Assembly (NCBI RefSeq): GCF_001431665.1
Contig: NZ_LLXV01000029.1
Coordinates: 19,393 to 83,392, forward strand
Direction of reading: 5' to 3'
DNA: 64,000 nucleotides
From: Stenotrophomonas beteli
GTDB taxonomy: Bacteria > Pseudomonadota > Gammaproteobacteria > Xanthomonadales > Xanthomonadaceae
The notes under the pieces were generated by a model that was not told where the DNA came from, did not search any database, and saw only the letters and a program-made list of their open reading frames with translations. A program made the position numbers and the translations under genes. This document shows positions 52,486-61,335 of this stretch, piece by piece. Within the stretch, counting starts at the first letter, position 1. Every line of letters begins with the position of its first letter.

Positions 52486-53772
52486 TCAATCGCTCAATCT
52501 GCGCGAACGCCCATAACTGCCACGCACATCCTGCTTGATCCAATCCGCCAGCAGGCGCAGGTAGCCGTCGGTGATCCGCGTCGACACGCGATTGCCCTCG
52601 GCATCGGTGCGGAACTCGGCCATGCCGTGGTCGGTATCCGGGAACAGGTAGGTCTCGACCGGCTGCCCTGACCCGCGCAGGCGCCCCAGGATGGTACGCG
52701 TGGCCGCGATCGGTGCGGCCCGGTCCTGTTCGGCCAGCACCCACAGCAACGGCACCTTCAGTCGCCGCAGCGCGGCCTCGGCGTCGTAGTCCCAGATCAG
52801 CTCCAGGTTGTCGAAGCGCGCGCGACCGATCCGGCGCAGGTCGGCGTCACTCATGCGCAGCATGTCACCGCTGTATTCGCCGTTGATCGTCTTCGCCCAC
52901 GGCGCAGCACCGATCTGCGTGCGCACCTTGGCCAGCGCCTCGAACCCTTCAGTGAAATGCGTGCGCATCAACTGCGCGGTTGCGCCTGAAAGCTGCCCGA
53001 CCTGCGCCAACGCCGGCGCATCCAGCTGCATGCGCCGTGCCTCATCGAACAACTGCTCGCGGTCCTCCTCGATGGGCGACACCACCAGCCCGAAGCCGAT
53101 CGCCACGAAATCCGCCTGCGAACGCGTCGCCGCCAGCGGCGCGATCCACCCGCCCTGGCTGCCACCGAAGTAGCCGGCCCGGCCGAAACGCCCCGCTGCC
53201 AGCTCACGTGCCTTAGCAAGCGCCGCCGCCGCATCGTCAGCCAGCAGCTCGAAGTTCTGCGTGTACTCGCCTTCCGAATCGCCGGTGCCACGCTTCTGGT
53301 AGGCGAACACCGAAATCCCCTGCGCCACCAGCATGCGCTGGTAGATGGCCGCCACTGCCATCGTGCGTTCCGAGCCATGCACCAGCACCACCAACGGCCG
53401 CTTGGGGTCGGCTGGGCCGGCCGGTTCGATCAACTGCCCGACCAGTCTTGTTCCGGCACTGTTGAAGGTCGTCTCGGTATCGCGGGTCGGCAGGCGCTGC
53501 CAGCGCTGCGTCGCTCCCGCAGGCGACCTGAAGCTGACCACATCGCCGCTGCAGCTCACCGGCGCACTGGCATCACCGGTGGCACCACGTCGCCCGTCCA
53601 GCATCAGATAGCGCTGGCCCGTGGCCGGCGCCGTAGCGGGTGCGCCCAGCACCACCAGGTTGCCCTGCCCGTCACCGTAGGCACTGACCGTGCACTGCTC
53701 GGCGGCTGCAACCGGCAGGCCCGAACACACCAGCACCGCGCTCAACAACGAACGACTCTTCCACCCCGCCAT
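52486..53772 (-). CDS. Secreted alpha/beta hydrolase
   Basis: This 428-residue protein has a signal peptide (LLSAVLVCSGLPVAAA-EQ). The hydrolase domain starts near residue 105 with GTRLVGQLIEP, oxyanion-hole LVHGSERT, nucleophile elbow GGSQGGW (Ser), then LWVLAEQD (Asp) and DTDHGM (His), a complete catalytic triad of the dienelactone hydrolase/YqiA-like esterase type. ATG 53772 directly precedes the signal peptide; the longer open frame upstream has no coding features. Substrate unknown; probably a periplasmic or secreted esterase/peptidase. Confidence 0.87.
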   Translation of the reverse strand: MAGWKSRSLLSAVLVCSGLPVAAAEQCTVSAYGDGQGNLVVLGAPATAPATGQRYLMLDGRRGATGDASAPVSCSGDVVSFRSPAGATQRWQRLPTRDTETTFNSAGTRLVGQLIEPAGPADPKRPLVVLVHGSERTMAVAAIYQRMLVAQGISVFAYQKRGTGDSEGEYTQNFELLADDAAAALAKARELAAGRFGRAGYFGGSQGGWIAPLAATRSQADFVAIGFGLVVSPIEEDREQLFDEARRMQLDAPALAQVGQLSGATAQLMRTHFTEGFEALAKVRTQIGAAPWAKTINGEYSGDMLRMSDADLRRIGRARFDNLELIWDYDAEAALRRLKVPLLWVLAEQDRAAPIAATRTILGRLRGSGQPVETYLFPDTDHGMAEFRTDAEGNRVSTRITDGYLRLLADWIKQDVRGSYGRSRRLSD

Positions 53773-53917
53773 GCTCTTCCCCGTTGCAGTGAACCCGCGT
53801 CGTGCGGGCGCCGGGCGCAGCCTAGCGCGTTCGTTCGCCAGATTCATGCTGCATCTGCTTACTGTCGGCCTCTCCCATGGCCATACTGGGCGGACGATAC
53901 GAACTTCAAAGCGCACC

Positions 53918-54295
53918 ATGCACACACATATCGAACAGATCGGCAGCACCTGCATCCTGCGCAGCGCCGATACAGGCCCCCTGTTGGACGGCAACGCCCT
54001 GCGCGACCTGGTCGGCGATGCGCTCGGGCACCAGGCCGAGTGGATTGCCGTGCCGGTCCAGCGCCTATCGCCGGACTTCTTCGAGCTGCGCTCCGGCATG
54101 GCCGGGCAATGGCTGCAGATGCTGGTGAACTACCGCCTGCGCTTCGCCGTCCTGGGCGATGTCAGCGGCTACCGCGCACAGAGTGAATCGCTGGACGCGT
54201 GGATCACCGAATGCAACCGCGGCCGCGACGGCTGCTTCGTGGCCGACTGGGATGCCCTGCTGGCACGCCTGCCGGCCCCCGCCAGCACCGGCTGA
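53918..54295 (+). CDS. DUF4180-family protein
   Basis: This 125-residue protein contains LSPDFFELRSGMAGQWLQMLVNYRLRFAVLGD and WITECNRGRDGCFVADWDALLARL, matching DUF4180 (F-x-L-R-x-G-x-A, NYR, ECNRG). Such proteins are distantly related to STAS-like or DUF4325-like regulators; no activity is known. ATG 53918 gives the usual length. It is divergent from the hydrolase gene. Confidence 0.82.
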   Translation: MHTHIEQIGSTCILRSADTGPLLDGNALRDLVGDALGHQAEWIAVPVQRLSPDFFELRSGMAGQWLQMLVNYRLRFAVLGDVSGYRAQSESLDAWITECNRGRDGCFVADWDALLARLPAPASTG

Positions 54296-54392
54296 ACGCC
54301 GCCCCCACGCTCACCCTCGCCAAACCTGGTTCCGACTGCACTCCGACGCCGCCCGCCACAGCATCACCCGCGGGCTCCCCGGGCGACGTTCG

Positions 54393-55157
54393 ATGCGTGC
54401 TCCAGACGCAGATTCCCTGCACAGCAAAGTGGCGGCGGTCACCCTCGGTTTCTGAGTGATGAAGATCGCCGCCACCACCCTCGGCGAGACCGCCGGCGAC
54501 CTGCTGTCGATGACGCTCAACCTCGGCTACGTGGCCAGCTCGGCCATCCTGCTGGCGATCTTTGCCGGCCTGCTGGGCATGCAGTTGTGGGCGCGGCGCT
54601 TCCATCCGGTGCTGTTCTGGTCGGTGGTGCTGGCCACCAGCACCGCCGGCACGACCATGTCGGACCTGATCGACCGCACGCTCGGCCTGGGCTACGCCAC
54701 CGGCGCCAGCCTGCTGGCCGGTTGCCTGGCGCTGGTGCTGCTGGCCTGGCGGATATCGGAAAAATCGATCTCGGTCAGCAACATCGCATCGCGCCGCGCC
54801 GAAGGCTTCTACTGGACCGCCGTGCTGTTCTCCAACACGCTCGGCACCGCGCTGGGTGATTTCCTCGCCGACGATTCCGGACTGGGCTTCACCGGTGGCG
54901 CGCTGCTGATCGGCAGCCTCATCGCGCTCACCGCACTGGCCAGCCGCATCAAGGGCATCAACCGGGTCATCCCGTTCTGGATCGCCTTCGTACTCACCCG
55001 CCCGTTTGGCGCCACTTTCGGCGACCTGCTCACCAAGCCGCTGGAAAAGGGCGGCCTGGGCTTCGGCAGGGTAGGCTCGTCGCTGGTGCTGTTCACCATT
55101 CTCGCCACGCTGGTGGCATTGCCCATGCTGCAGCGTAAAGCACAGCCAGCCAGCTAG
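54393..55157 (+). pseudogene. COG4705-family membrane protein interrupted by TGA
   Basis: Read from ATG 54393, the frame gives SKVAAVTLGF, then TGA at 54453-54455, then VMKIAATTLGETAGDLLSMTLNLGY and a further seven or so helices to 55157. COG4705-type proteins have an uninterrupted VTLGFW-x-KIxATTxGET start, so a Trp codon (TGG) has probably become TGA. The full frame would be 254 codons plus stop, close to the usual family length. Re-initiation at GTG 54456 or ATG 54459 could still give a protein of about 233 residues missing part of helix 1. The family has unknown function; two internal repeats of TLGETAGD/TLGTALGD are visible. Confidence 0.72.
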
Positions 55158-55936
55158 CGCGCCGTCCAGCCCCCATCCACCGGCAGCGCCGTGCCGGTAA
55201 TCTGCGCCGCCGCGTCCGAGGCCAGGAACACCACCATTTGTCCCAGCTGCTCGGGCGTCACGAACTGCAACGACGGCTGCTTCTCAGCCAGCAGCTCACG
55301 CGCGGCGGTCTCCTGATCCGTGCCTTCGCGCTCGGCCAACGCGGTGATCTGCTGCTCGACCAGCGCCGTCCGCACCCAGCCCGGGCAGATCGCATTGGCG
55401 GTGATGCCCGTGCCCGCATTCTCCAGCGCGGTCACCTTGGTGAAGCCCACCACGCCATGCTTGGCCGCCAAGTAGGCCGACTTGTTCACCGAGCCCACCA
55501 GCCCGTGCACCGACGCAATGTTGATGATGCGGCCGGCGCCCTGCTGCTTCATGTGGGGCAAGGCCGCCGCCGTTGCATGGAACACCGCCGAGAGATTCAG
55601 CGCCAGAATCGCATCCCACTTTTCGACCGGGAATTCCTCGATCGACGCGGTGTGCTGGATGCCCGCGTTGTTTACCAGGATGTCGATGCGGCCCATCGTC
55701 GCGACGGCGTGGTCGATCATGCCGCGCACTGCCTCGCCCCGCGACAGATCGGCACCGTCATGCGCCACGCGCACGCCGAACTCGGTTTCCAGCTTGGAAC
55801 GGATGCGTTCGATCTCCGCCGCATCGCCGAAGCCATTCAGCACGATATCGGCACCTTGCCGCGCCAGGGCGGTGGCAATGCCAAGACCGATACCGCTGGT
55901 GGAGCCGGTGACCACCGCGACCTTTCCACTGAGCAT
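55154..55936 (-). CDS. bdhA: 3-hydroxybutyrate dehydrogenase (SDR)
   Basis: This 260-residue classical SDR has TGSTSGIG (residues 10-17), NNAGIQH, catalytic Ser in NIASVHGLVGS, and Tyr/Lys in SAYLAAKHG. The segments NNAGIQHTASIEEFP, SVNKSAYLAAKHGV and NAICPGWVRTALVEQQI are typical of D-3-hydroxybutyrate dehydrogenases, which interconvert 3-hydroxybutyrate and acetoacetate with NAD. The stop codon overlaps the convergent membrane-protein stop in CTAG (55154-55157). Confidence 0.9.
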   Translation of the reverse strand: MLSGKVAVVTGSTSGIGLGIATALARQGADIVLNGFGDAAEIERIRSKLETEFGVRVAHDGADLSRGEAVRGMIDHAVATMGRIDILVNNAGIQHTASIEEFPVEKWDAILALNLSAVFHATAAALPHMKQQGAGRIINIASVHGLVGSVNKSAYLAAKHGVVGFTKVTALENAGTGITANAICPGWVRTALVEQQITALAEREGTDQETAARELLAEKQPSLQFVTPEQLGQMVVFLASDAAAQITGTALPVDGGWTAR

Positions 55937-56019
55937 GGGCGAGCTTCCATTGGGGGTGGGCTGCCAGTGTAGCGTTACCGGCTCGCCGCTTTAACTGACA
56001 CCCTCAAGTCGGCCCACAG

Positions 56020-56499
56020 CTAGAAGCGGATGCCTGCCCGATCAACGGTCGCCAACGGATTGGCTTTCCGCACCGCCTCCAGGAACAGCAGGAAATCCCG
56101 ATTGAACAGCGTCAGGTTGTTGGTGAACATCACGCACTTTCTGCCCGATGCTTTGCTGAAGCACACCTGCCAGACATAACGCCCGTAGATCCTGTCGGAC
56201 GTTCGTGTGACTGAGGTGATCTGCGAAAGCGGAACCGCCGTGGGCACCGGCCCACGCCGCAGGTAGAAGGATTCTGTATCAAAGAAATAGTGCTCGCGAT
56301 CCTCTTCCCCATCCACCATCACCAAGATCATGGACCTGCCGGAAATCCGGCGCGGGGCATGCAAATGCAGCCCCGATTTCACAGACGAGCGAGCAGTTGC
56401 CGACATTCGCCGAAGGATGAGCCAAAGGATCACCAACGGAAGCGCCGCAACGACAATGAAGCCTACAGTCTTCAAAACAGTTTCCAGCGTGCTGGACAC
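56020..56499 (-). CDS. Hypothetical single-pass membrane protein
   Basis: The 159-residue protein has one N-terminal helix (VGFIVVAALPLVILWLIL) and a basic linker, then a soluble domain with REHYFFDTESFYLRRGPVP and VWQVCFSKASGRKCVMF. This could be a small PH-like or beta-rich domain, though I do not recognise the family. GC content is a little lower than its neighbours. Behind it, at 56536-56558, is a SMAG element. Confidence 0.68.
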   Translation of the reverse strand: MSSTLETVLKTVGFIVVAALPLVILWLILRRMSATARSSVKSGLHLHAPRRISGRSMILVMVDGEEDREHYFFDTESFYLRRGPVPTAVPLSQITSVTRTSDRIYGRYVWQVCFSKASGRKCVMFTNNLTLFNRDFLLFLEAVRKANPLATVDRAGIRF

Positions 56500-56535
56500 A
56501 CAGATCTCCAGGATGAACTTTCAGGCGATACCCAA

Positions 56536-56558
56536 GTAGATCCACGCCACGCGTGGAT
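56536..56558 (+). repeat. SMAG palindrome
   Basis: GTAG followed by ATCCACGC/GCGTGGAT. It lies between two genes read on the - strand, close to the stop of the lipoprotein gene. Confidence 0.85.
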
Positions 56559-56578
56559 GCTCTGGCTTCAACGCCCCA

Positions 56579-57310
56579 TCACTTCCAATGATCCGGCCCC
56601 AGGAACGGCAGGCTCAGCACAAACACCGGAACCGCCACAGGGATCAACGCCGCGCCGAGCACCTTGCCCGCCGCCGAACCCACACCCGGCTTGTCCTCCC
56701 TCTCCGGCAGGATCCGCTGCGCCCGCGCATTGATCGGCTGTGCCAGCTTCCCCTTCTCCGCCAGCGCCGCAGCATCCGGCAACTGCACCTGCTCGCCGTC
56801 GCCCTCGAACAGCGCGCTGTAATAGCTGCCGCCCTTCCTTGAAAGATTGCAGGCGCGATCAAACGCCAGCGCGTAGCGGTTCCGGTCCATCGGCAGGTAG
56901 TAGCGCGCCCGCTCCTCCACGGCCTTGGCCTCACGCGGGGGGACCTCAATCCGCTCCAGCTTGAACTGCTCGGCCTGTTCCGCCGTCACCTGCTCCGGCC
57001 GCAGCAGCAGCGCATAGCTGCCGTGCACCTTGGCCTTGTTGGCCGGGTCGCGCCAGTCTTCATGGAAGTACATCTGCGCGCAGACCACCGCCTCGCGCAG
57101 CGGGCTGTCCATCAGCGCGCGGTACTCGCGGAACGGCGCGGCATTGAAGCGCATCGGCTCGTCATAGCGCGGCAACAGGTACAGCTGGCCGTCGTCGGCC
57201 ACGAACGCACTGGTGATCTCGCGGCTTGAGGCGTGCTCCTCCGGGCCACTGGCACAGCCGGACAGCAGACCAAGGCACAGGGCGGAGAGAATGAGAAATG
57301 ACGTTCGCAT
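56579..57310 (-). CDS. Hypothetical lipoprotein
   Basis: The 243-residue protein has a lipoprotein signal (LGLLSGC-AS, Cys about 19), followed by a soluble part (LYLLPRYDEPMRFNAAPFREYRALMDS; YLPMDRNRYALAFDRACNLS). A C-terminal hydrophobic stretch (LGAALIPVAVPVFVLSLPF) could be a second membrane segment. No family recognised. ATG 57310 precedes the signal peptide; the open frame upstream is not supported. Confidence 0.78.
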   Translation of the reverse strand: MRTSFLILSALCLGLLSGCASGPEEHASSREITSAFVADDGQLYLLPRYDEPMRFNAAPFREYRALMDSPLREAVVCAQMYFHEDWRDPANKAKVHGSYALLLRPEQVTAEQAEQFKLERIEVPPREAKAVEERARYYLPMDRNRYALAFDRACNLSRKGGSYYSALFEGDGEQVQLPDAAALAEKGKLAQPINARAQRILPEREDKPGVGSAAGKVLGAALIPVAVPVFVLSLPFLGPDHWK

Positions 57311-57408
57311 GTCGTGTTGGTGGGCTTCCCTGGAAAAACGGCCCCGCCCGGAAGGACGAGGCCAGTCCACCATGTTGCCACGGCACCGCATGCGATGCAG
57401 AAACCGCC

Positions 57409-58248
57409 TTACTTCAACCGCTCCACCAACCGCTGCCCCACCTCCAGCGCCGAGGCCGGGTTCTGCCCGGTAATCAGCTCGCGGTCCACCACCACATGCC
57501 CGGTCCACGGCGTGGTATTGCTGCTGAACTTCGCGCCCGCCTGCTGCAACGCCGTCTGCGGGTAGAACTTCATCTCACCGCCGCCCAGCAACGGCTTGGC
57601 CTGCTCTTCTTCCTGGTTGCTGATTACCGTCATCTGGTAGCCGCTGTAGATCCACTTCGGCGTGGCCGGCGTCGCACCCGCTTCCAGCTTTGCCACGAAA
57701 CCCGCAGCATCCGGCAGCGTGGACAGCAGCGCGATCGGCCCGTGGCAGACCAGCGCGGTGGTCTTGTTGCGTTGGTGGAAGTCGGCCAGCAGCCGGCCCA
57801 GCGCCGGGCTCTTCAGCAGGTCCTGCATCGGCGCGTGCCCACCGGGAATGTAGACCGCGTCGAAACGCGCGTAGCCCTGCTGCTCGATGCGCGCCAGGCT
57901 GACCACCGGCGAGGCCGTCGGTGAGGTCAGCGCCAGCTTCTCCAGCAGCTCCTTGTGCAGCGTCAGCTGCGCGGCATCGTCGCCGAAGTACGCCGGCGTC
58001 ACCGAGGACGCATCCACCGTCGGCGCCCGCCCCTGCGGCGTGGCAAAGGTCACCTCGTGGCCCGCGTCCAGCAACAGCTTGACCGGCTGCATCAACTCGT
58101 TGAGATAGAAGCCGGTGGACAGCACCTTGCCGTCCTTCAGGTCCAGGTGGTTTTCGTCGGACAGCACCACCAGCACGTTGGCGGCATGCGCGCCGCTGGC
58201 GGCCAGGGTCAGGGACAGCGCTGCGGCCAGCCGGGTCATCAGGTTCAT
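57409..58248 (-). CDS. Secreted DJ-1/PfpI (Hsp31-like) protein
   Basis: This 279-residue protein has a cleavable signal peptide ([13 protein letters not shown]). A DJ-1/PfpI domain follows with [14 protein letters not shown] and the nucleophile elbow [12 protein letters not shown] (Cys). Size and insertion ([11 protein letters not shown]) resemble Hsp31/YajL-type glyoxalase III or chaperone members, but a periplasmic location is unusual for them. It is divergent from a LysR regulator gene 96 bases away, which probably controls it. Confidence 0.87.
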   Translation of the reverse strand: MNLMTRLAAALSLTLAASGAHAANVLVVLSDENHLDLKDGKVLSTGFYLNELMQPVKLLLDAGHEVTFATPQGRAPTVDASSVTPAYFGDDAAQLTLHKELLEKLALTSPTASPVVSLARIEQQGYARFDAVYIPGGHAPMQDLLKSPALGRLLADFHQRNKTTALVCHGPIALLSTLPDAAGFVAKLEAGATPATPKWIYSGYQMTVISNQEEEQAKPLLGGGEMKFYPQTALQQAGAKFSSNTTPWTGHVVVDRELITGQNPASALEVGQRLVERLK

Positions 58249-58344
58249 GGGGAACTCCTATCGGGGAATGGCGGCCACTTTATTCATCGCCCCAGCGGCG
58301 ATAAATTGGCCTGATCGCAAAACATCTGTTCCCCGGAGAGCCAA

Positions 58345-59268
58345 ATGAGCCGCAAGTTCGACTACCTGGGCGATGTGGAGGTGTTCCTGGCGGTGGTCGA
58401 GCACGGCTCGTTCACTGCCGGCGCGGTGGCGCTGTCCACCACGCCCTCGGTGCTGAGCCGCGCGGTCACCCGCCTGGAAGCGCGGCTGGGCCGGCAGCTG
58501 CTGCAGCGGACCACCCGCCGCGTGGGCCTGACCGACGCCGGGCGGCTTTATCTGGAACAGGTGCGCACCGCCTTCGGCCTGCTGGACGACGCCGAGCGCG
58601 ACGTACTGGCCCAGGACGGTGCGCTGGCCGGCCGCGTGCGCCTGAGCGTGCCCACCACCTATGGCCACTACCGGCTACCGCCCGTGCTGGCGCGCTTTGC
58701 GCAGCAGTACCCGCAGGTGCAGGTGGAACTGAACATCACCAACCGCAACGTGGACCTGGTGGCCGAGGGCTTCGACCTGGCCATCCGCCTGGGCCAGCTG
58801 CCGGACAGCGGGCTGGTGGGGCGAAAGCTGGAAGATGCGCCGTTGCTGCTGGTGGCCGCGCCGGACTACCTGCAGCGCCACGGCACGCCGCAGACGCTGG
58901 ACGACCTGCAGCAGCACCTGTGCCTGCCGTTTGTGATGCCGCGCACCGGGCGGTTGGCGCCGTGGATCTTCCGCGACGGCGGGCGCGACGTGGACTGGCT
59001 GCCGCGCTCATCCATCGAGACCTCCGACGATGTACTGGGCGTAGTGTCGCTGGCCGAACAGGGCATCGGCATCTGCCAGAGCTATGAGTTCATCGTGCGC
59101 GAGCGGCTGCAGCGTGGGCAGCTGGTGGAGGTGCTGCCGCAGCTGCGGGGGCGGTCGCGGCCGTTCTCGGTGATCTATGCGCCGCATCGGCGGCAGTCGG
59201 CGGCGGCGCGGGCGATGATTGAGTTGCTGGTGGGGAATGCGGGGCGTGCTGAGGATGGCGCTGGCTGA
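58345..59268 (+). CDS. LysR-family transcriptional regulator
   Basis: This 307-residue protein has the LysR winged HTH (VEVFLAVVEHGSFTAGAVALSTTPSVLSRAVTRLEARLG) and the effector domain with VRLSVPTTYGHYRLPPVLARF and GFDLAIRLGQLPDSGLVGRKL, close to the DmlR/AaeR-like group. It is divergent from the DJ-1 gene, and the 96-base gap should contain its operator. The effector is unknown. Confidence 0.93.
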   Translation: MSRKFDYLGDVEVFLAVVEHGSFTAGAVALSTTPSVLSRAVTRLEARLGRQLLQRTTRRVGLTDAGRLYLEQVRTAFGLLDDAERDVLAQDGALAGRVRLSVPTTYGHYRLPPVLARFAQQYPQVQVELNITNRNVDLVAEGFDLAIRLGQLPDSGLVGRKLEDAPLLLVAAPDYLQRHGTPQTLDDLQQHLCLPFVMPRTGRLAPWIFRDGGRDVDWLPRSSIETSDDVLGVVSLAEQGIGICQSYEFIVRERLQRGQLVEVLPQLRGRSRPFSVIYAPHRRQSAAARAMIELLVGNAGRAEDGAG

Positions 59269-59573
59269 GGCCGCAAAGTTCGCCGGCTATGTCGGGTTTG
59301 AACCGATTTTCGGGCTGTGTGGCTCATTGGGCGCCGCTCCCTGCCGAGGTGAACTAAGAACTGTTGCAAAGCAGGCCGTCGCGCTATTCGCTTGTGGCAT
59401 GGGCGATCGCGCCACTTTGATTCGCAATCGACGGAGTGGGTGCGCGAATGCGTCCGCTGACGTCGCGTGCCGCACGAATGGCGCGTGCAACAATAGTTCT
59501 TCGCTCTTGGATTCCGCGATTCATTCGCGAATTTCTATTGGCATTCAGAGCGACGGCATAAACACCATGACGT

Positions 59574-59780
59574 GCCACCGACAACGGGTGGCCGGGCCTG
59601 CAAACCCGAACTGTTAGTTGTTTACGCTTACCCGTCGGCACCGTCCTTAACCGGTGCCGGCGGGTAATCCGTCGGCCTTTCTGGCGGGCGGTGCGTGGGG
59701 GTCTTCGGACCCGCCGGGTACTGACAACTATCGTCCGGTTTGCAGCCACGCATCGTCCGCCACCCGTCTACACGGTGGCG
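59574..59780 (+). ncRNA. Four-hairpin structured element (candidate leader RNA or repeat)
   Basis: Hairpins, in order, are: GCCACC/GGTGGC (59574-59592); a 16-position stem TTACCCG-T-CGGCACCG against CGGTGCCG-G-CGGGTAA (59628-59667, one T-G wobble); GGGTC-TTCG-GACCC (59699-59712), whose loop is a C(UUCG)G tetraloop; and CGCCAC/GTGGCG (59758-59780). The element ends 30 bases before the small gene at 59811. No protein gene is convincing in 59269-59810. It may be a 5' leader of that gene, a small RNA, or a mobile repeat; strand is chosen from the UUCG loop and the downstream gene. Confidence 0.5.
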
Positions 59781-59810
59781 CTGTTAAGCACAGCCACGGA
59801 AGCCGACGCC

Positions 59811-60173
59811 ATGAACGAGTCCGACACCTTCTCCTCGTACACCGTTGTTGAACCCATCAACGATGACACCTCCCTGCACGACCTGAACTCCCTGCTCGGC
59901 ATCCTCAAGCGCATGCGCGGCTGCGAAGGTGCAGATGGACATCCTTGGCCAGAAACCGATGTATCACCCGGCCGCCGCGTGAGCTTGGCGAGGACCGAGC
60001 GCGCGATGGTGGGAGCGCTGACGGTGCTGGAGCTGCTGCACGCGGCAGACCGCTGCCGGGTGGCAGCGGAGCCGGAGCGGCATTTGGATGAGGGGGTGGT
60101 TGATGGCCTGTTTCTGGCTTGCCGGGGGCTGGTTGAGTGGGCTTGCCATGAGGTAAGGCCCAGCCAATCTTGA
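59811..60173 (+). CDS. Small hypothetical protein
   Basis: The 120-residue soluble protein has an acidic N-terminus (MNESDTFSSYTVVEPINDD), a Pro/Arg-rich middle and two predicted helices (RTERAMVGALTVLELLHAAD; VVDGLFLACRGLVEWACHE). The pattern, a variable N-terminus followed by paired helices, recalls small DUF3077/DUF6124-type proteins of pseudomonads, but the match is weak. ATG 59811 has only a weak upstream AGCCGACGCC. It follows the hairpin element at 59574-59780. Confidence 0.6.
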   Translation: MNESDTFSSYTVVEPINDDTSLHDLNSLLGILKRMRGCEGADGHPWPETDVSPGRRVSLARTERAMVGALTVLELLHAADRCRVAAEPERHLDEGVVDGLFLACRGLVEWACHEVRPSQS

Positions 60174-60591
60174 CGCAGGATCGCGCCCATTCGTCGGAGC
60201 TAATGGCTCCAGCCCAACGTAGGACCAACAAGAACGCGCGTCATCCCAACAGAGGACCCCCTGAGATAACTGAGTAGCGGCAGCCTCGGGCAAGCTCGAC
60301 TCTCCTAGCCGCTGCTCAGGCCGAAGGGGTCTGCTCTCCACCAGGGCGAAAAACGCTCGGGAGCTGGATGCAACGCCGTATCGCCGAAACATGCCAAGCG
60401 CTCGTCCACCGCTATCGGAAGCAATATGGCTCCGTTCGCAACCGACCTTGATTGGGAATAGAAGCACCTGAGATGGCTCAGACCTAAAGCGACTTAGCCG
60501 GACGCGTCATCGCCTCGCTGTATGCACGGAGAGCGGTACAGAGATGGAGGAACCATGTCACAATCATCGCATAGCCCAAGTGTGTACGTCG
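60174..60591. repeat. Intergenic region with long imperfect inverted repeat (60255-60331)
   Basis: No gene recognised. Within it, GACCCC (60255-60260) pairs with GGGGTC (60326-60331), and GAGTAGCGGC (60272-60281) with GCCGCTGCTC (60308-60317, one wobble). This gives an extended stem of about 75 bases, consistent with a structured RNA or a small non-autonomous element. The GC content falls sharply at about 60540, marking the left boundary of the restriction-modification genes. Confidence 0.5.
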
Positions 60592-61335
60592 ATGAGCAAG
60601 AACGAAAGAAAGACCGAGAACATTGTCCGAGATGTGTTGCGAGAACACGGCTACTTCGACGGAAGCAATGATATTGTGATCGAGGAGCAGAAGAGCAATA
60701 TCGATGAAGTGCGCAAGCTGCTAAAAGCTGCAAGCAAATCCGGCGGAGGTGGCATTGGCTCGCCTGAATTCATCGTCAGTTCCCCGTCGAACGCTGACTT
60801 TCTTCTTGTTATTGAGTGCAAGGCGTCAACCAAGGATCACATCAGTCCGGTATGCGTACGCGCTCTTGATTCGGAAACCATTGCCGAAAGTCAGGCCGAA
60901 TACAGCAAACGCGCACAGCGCTTCGCAACTGATGGGGTTCTCCACTATGCAGCCCAGCTCGCCAAAGAATTCAATGTCATCGCCGTTGCAGTAAGCGGCG
61001 AGACAAAAAGCGGCGCAAGAATTGATAATTACCTAATCTCAAAAGGGAGTGCCAAGGTGCGCCCTCTAAGAACCAAGGAGGGAACCGCAGTCACCGGCAT
61101 AGTGTCCTGGCCTGATTACATTGAGCACGCCACCTATGACCCGGCAGTCCAGCGAATTCGTTTCGACGAGCTGATGGCGTTCTCTCGCGAGTTGCATGAG
61201 TTCATGAGAGACCATGCAAAGCTGACCGAGAGCCAGAAACCACTACTCGTAAGTGGCACCCTCATTGCGCTCCGAAACAAGGCATTCGCGCTCGCTTATG
61301 AGGAATACACGCCCGAGGAACTGCAGCGAGAATAG
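60592..61335 (+). CDS. BcgI-like restriction subunit A, nuclease part (split by TAG)
   Basis: This 247-residue protein has a PD-(D/E)xK-type site: Asp69 in NADFLLVIECK with Glu75 and Lys77. The rest (YFDGSNDIVIEEQKSN; SGARIDNYLISKG) fits an N-terminal restriction domain. ATG 60592 gives MSKNERKTENIV; ATG 60544 is an alternative. It ends in TAG at 61333-61335, and the next gene starts at 61336 in the same frame. If TAG were read, one protein of 640 residues would result, the size and order of the BcgI A subunit (nuclease then methyltransferase). Cuts DNA in complex with the specificity protein. AT-rich relative to the window, so probably acquired. Confidence 0.78.
   Translation: MSKNERKTENIVRDVLREHGYFDGSNDIVIEEQKSNIDEVRKLLKAASKSGGGGIGSPEFIVSSPSNADFLLVIECKASTKDHISPVCVRALDSETIAESQAEYSKRAQRFATDGVLHYAAQLAKEFNVIAVAVSGETKSGARIDNYLISKGSAKVRPLRTKEGTAVTGIVSWPDYIEHATYDPAVQRIRFDELMAFSRELHEFMRDHAKLTESQKPLLVSGTLIALRNKAFALAYEEYTPEELQRE

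Noticed and set aside
54456..54461. GTG/ATG as the natural start of the COG4705 protein
   Set aside because: The preceding in-frame segment already encodes the family's conserved first residues up to the TGA; re-initiation is possible but not the ancestral start.
59384..59749. 121-codon basic protein on the - strand across the hairpin element
   Set aside because: Arg-rich, no start signal, and it covers three strong hairpins whose arms explain the sequence better.
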